Below are positions 20,937 through 22,000 of a DNA stretch of 22,000 nt, piece by piece. Numbering within the stretch: position 1 is the stretch's first letter; the number at the start of each line of letters is the position of its first letter. This DNA is from Cerioporus squamosus. Its lineage: Eukaryota; Basidiomycota; Agaricomycetes; Polyporales; Polyporaceae. The position numbers were made by a program, and so were the translations under genes. Under the pieces are notes generated by a model. The model saw only the letters and a program-made list of their open reading frames with translations. It made no database searches and was not told where the DNA came from. The stretch covers positions 1 through 22,000 of the forward strand of contig JABYQS010000452.1 in assembly GCA_022592435.1 (NCBI GenBank). The letters run 5' to 3'.

Positions 20937-21599
20937 TCAAGACTCCATCGAGTCGGCCTGGTCATTCTCTCTCGCCTCCTTGATCCGAGTCAACGCGTCC
21001 ACTATACCGTTCCACGCATCCTTCTCCACTCGCTCCTCCTGCAATCCTCGAGTCCCCCGCTCGACGCCGTGGGCGTCCGCGGAGGGCAGTCCAACACCGA
21101 GCGAAGGCGGGACGAACCCAGGAGGCGGAGCGTTGATCGCTGACGGCGCGATGCGAGATTGTCGGATGTGCGCAAGGGAAGACCGGATGGCGATGTGAAT
21201 GCCCTGCAGAGGGGTGGTTATATACCGCATAGCGAGACCGGTGGAGAGAGCAGGGACACGACTTACATCTAGTCGTTCAAAGTACTCGTTCGCCACGTCG
21301 ACGAACTTCTCCGACCTCTCCGCGCCCTTCGGTAGTTCTTCGTCCTCCGTGCCATCTGTTTGGGGCAACGACAGGAGAGCCATAGACGATGCCGCCAAGG
21401 AGAGCAGCCGAGTGATATCCTTAGCACAACCAACACTAAGTCACCTTCGAAGCTTCGCCAGACGACTGAGGGGGCGCACCTTCTCAACCTCTCCCAACGC
21501 ATAGATCTGCCTTGCGGTTCGACTGGACAGCCATATTGGGTCGATATCCTCAGGTGGTCCTGGCTCCATGGACGGGTTCGCGGACTCATTCGTTGACAT
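20937..21599 (-). CDS. MED11: Mediator complex subunit 11
   Basis: Small head-module subunit of the nuclear Mediator complex, which pairs with Med22 and contacts general transcription factors. Exons on the minus strand: 21599-21480, 21419-21267 and 21203-20937, all phase 0, giving 179 aa. Introns are 60 and 63 nt. Seen: an acidic start, then WLSSRTARQIYALGEVEK-DITRLLSLAASSMALLSL, the core helical hairpin of Med11. FVDVANEYFERLD and IRSSLAHIRQSRIAPSAI follow, then a Pro/Gly-rich insertion (APPPGFVPPSLGVGLP) and a final helix, ALTRIKEAREN. Basidiomycete members are longer than yeast Med11 because of this C-terminal extension, which I recall from the family. The acceptor of intron 1 is AAG rather than CAG or TAG. 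The gene converges with the tubulin cofactor A gene. Confidence 0.85.
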
Positions 21600-22000
21600 G
21601 TTCAGCTAGTGACAGTGTGGTGCATGCAGCAAGAGAGGAAGGAGTAAAGGACGTTGCCAGTCGCACGCCAGTACGAGTGCTGTATTTGTGGAGGAGTCTG
21701 GTAAGTACGAAAGGTGTGCTACCACTGGCACGTCGGGTTCAGCTTGTGGCGCGGGCACTCCGGCGTTCCGGACCGATGGCTTCCACTTAACCTCGCCGAT
21801 ACACTCGGCATCTGCGAAGGTACTTACACGGACGTTGGGATGGTAGAGTACTATGCAAAGGCAATTGAGTAACATCTAGAATAACATATTTTCCTCCGAG
21901 TCACGCGCAGATTCGGACAGCCGTGCACATATCAACACGCATGGCTTATACGTTCGGTTCAACCGACAAGAGGACATTGTACATATTCGAAACCCACTAC
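21600..22000. other. Upstream flank of MED11, no gene seen
   Basis: The last 401 nt contain the MED11 promoter side and short frames only (longest about 90 codons). No TATA box at a fitting distance, no splice-consistent exon and no recognised protein was seen. A gene continuing past the window edge cannot be excluded. Confidence 0.4.

Overview
The window is nuclear DNA from a filamentous basidiomycete, most likely an Agaricomycete such as a polypore. The evidence is GC-rich sequence, genes split by many short GT-AG introns (mostly 48-86 nt), pyrimidine-rich leaders before the start codons, and proteins that read like Agaricomycete orthologues. The exact taxon cannot be fixed from the sequence. 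I rebuilt nine protein genes by joining exons by hand; every join was checked for splice dinucleotides, phase and agreement with the protein family. No rRNA, tRNA, CRISPR array, intact transposon or prokaryotic element was seen.

Left part (1-6.1 kb) is gene-dense housekeeping DNA: a dithiol glutaredoxin on the minus strand whose last exon looks frameshifted; a NIF3-family protein on the plus strand, sharing a divergent promoter with it; the 49 kDa subunit of mitochondrial complex I on the minus strand (12 coding exons, one of them only 2 nt); and, divergently from a 254-nt gap, a type I membrane protein with a mannose-6-phosphate-receptor-like lumenal domain.

Middle part (6.1-18.2 kb) is dominated by regulation and empty space. 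Two paralogous bHLH transcription factor genes (6.9-8.1 kb and 17.1-18.2 kb) lie in the same orientation with the same three-exon layout. Between them are 5.3 kb with no gene I can support, a nine-exon gene for a small four-helix membrane protein that I recall as an uncharacterised basidiomycete family, and a 2.2 kb stretch that probably holds the long promoter of the second bHLH gene.

Right part (18.2-22 kb) has another 2.1 kb without a gene, then tubulin-folding cofactor A (plus) and Mediator subunit 11 (minus), which converge with 113 nt between stop codons. The genes do not form a pathway; this is ordinary eukaryotic clustering. No dedicated new system was found. The points most worth a second look are the 2-nt microexon, the glutaredoxin frameshift, the bHLH pair, the four-helix membrane protein and the twin palindromes in its promoter.
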